Position numbers and translations under genes: made by a program
The notes under the pieces: generated by a model
Database searches by the model: none
Seen by the model: the letters and a program-made list of their open reading frames with translations, nothing else
What the model was told of the DNA's origin: nothing
Shown: positions 63,396-64,000 of the stretch, in pieces
How the letters are laid out: the number at the start of each line of letters is the position of its first letter
Position numbering within the stretch: the first letter of the stretch is position 1
Origin: Siphlonurus alternatus
Lineage: Eukaryota > Arthropoda > Insecta > Ephemeroptera > Siphlonuridae
DNA length: 64,000 bases
Assembly: GCA_949825025.1 (NCBI GenBank)
Contig: OX463785.1
Coordinates: 22,755,971-22,819,970, forward strand
Direction: 5' to 3'

Positions 63396-64000
63396 TTAAA
63401 ACCTTTGATGCCCCTCTTGGTCACTACCCTGAAATATCACTTATTGTTAATATGTAAAAAAATAAATAAATAATATGTACACTATGTGTGTTTAATAAAA
63501 TATTTATACTGTTAAAATATCAGTAACACTAATCAAGATTTGGCATTATTTGCAATGATTTAAACAAAAACAAAACAAAATATTAATATACCTTATAATA
63601 AATTTATATTAGGAGATTTTCAGCAAAAATTAGGTTATATACCGACGATGTCTAGAGAGGTTTATCTATGCTCAAAGCTTCAAAGATAATACAATAGAAA
63701 ATTGCTTTATTGCGGCGAGGTTTAGGCAAGCCCACTTTTACACCTAACCGCAAAGTCTCTTTTTATTTATTTAAGTCTATAGTCTCTTTATAGTTTGAAA
63801 CCTTTTAGTACAGAGTTTAAAAATACACGGAATTGATCAAAAAGCAAAAATAATAATAATTAAAGCCATGATTATTCCAGGATCAATAAGAGTGCCTTTG
63901 TAAAATTTTACAAAATAATCAAATTAAAAACCAATATATTTCCATATTACAAAATATTTGACCTCCACTATGTTTTCAATATAATATGAGCCCTGTTATA
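63396..64000. other. Non-coding, AT-rich
   Basis: No gene recognised. Confidence 0.5.

Overview
The window is AT-rich, gene-poor eukaryotic DNA (GT-AG introns, SINEs, foldback MITEs, long GA/CT and TTTA microsatellites) from an animal, most likely an invertebrate; the sequence does not let me name the species. Its centre (23312-42874, 19,563 bp) is an apparently complete Polinton/Maverick (polintovirus-like) element. It is bounded by a 6-bp target-site duplication (GCTACT at 23306-23311 and 42875-42880) and by terminal inverted repeats of about 350-390 bp that start with AG. No frameshift or internal stop was found in any core gene, so the insertion looks young.

Element layout, left to right: left TIR; a TATA-driven early-type gene of unknown function (24079-25266); a second TATATAAA box followed by eight tightly packed plus-strand genes (packaging ATPase, two small conserved proteins of unknown function, DDE integrase with chromodomain, penton-like minor capsid protein, basic pVI/pX-like protein, double jelly-roll major capsid protein, adenain-like protease; 25522-31401); a third TATA-driven gene (31481-32173) that looks like a distant paralogue of the first; then, on the minus strand and convergent, the family-B DNA polymerase. 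Together these provide protein-primed replication, capsid building and maturation, genome packaging and integration.

The most unusual part is the polymerase gene. The catalytic ORF (1285 codons from its first ATG) is not the whole gene. Splice sites with matching phases connect it to at least ten upstream exons reaching back to a TATA-preceded first exon at 41917-42148, giving a predicted protein of about 1,991 residues. Four consecutive small exons are near-identical 69-nt, phase 1-1 units in a 144-bp tandem array in which exon and intron are duplicated together, so repeat number can change without breaking the frame. The first intron (about 2.5 kb) carries diverged direct repeats, repeated ACACACGAT motifs and long C/G tracts.

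Flanks (1-23305 and 42881-64000): I recognise no host protein-coding gene, tRNA or rRNA gene. They hold SINEs (one with a 5S-rRNA-like head, one with a tRNA-like head, sharing a central body), at least two families of palindromic or foldback elements, a local cluster of TGACGTCA palindromes in a tandem repeat, several microsatellites and isolated long hairpins.
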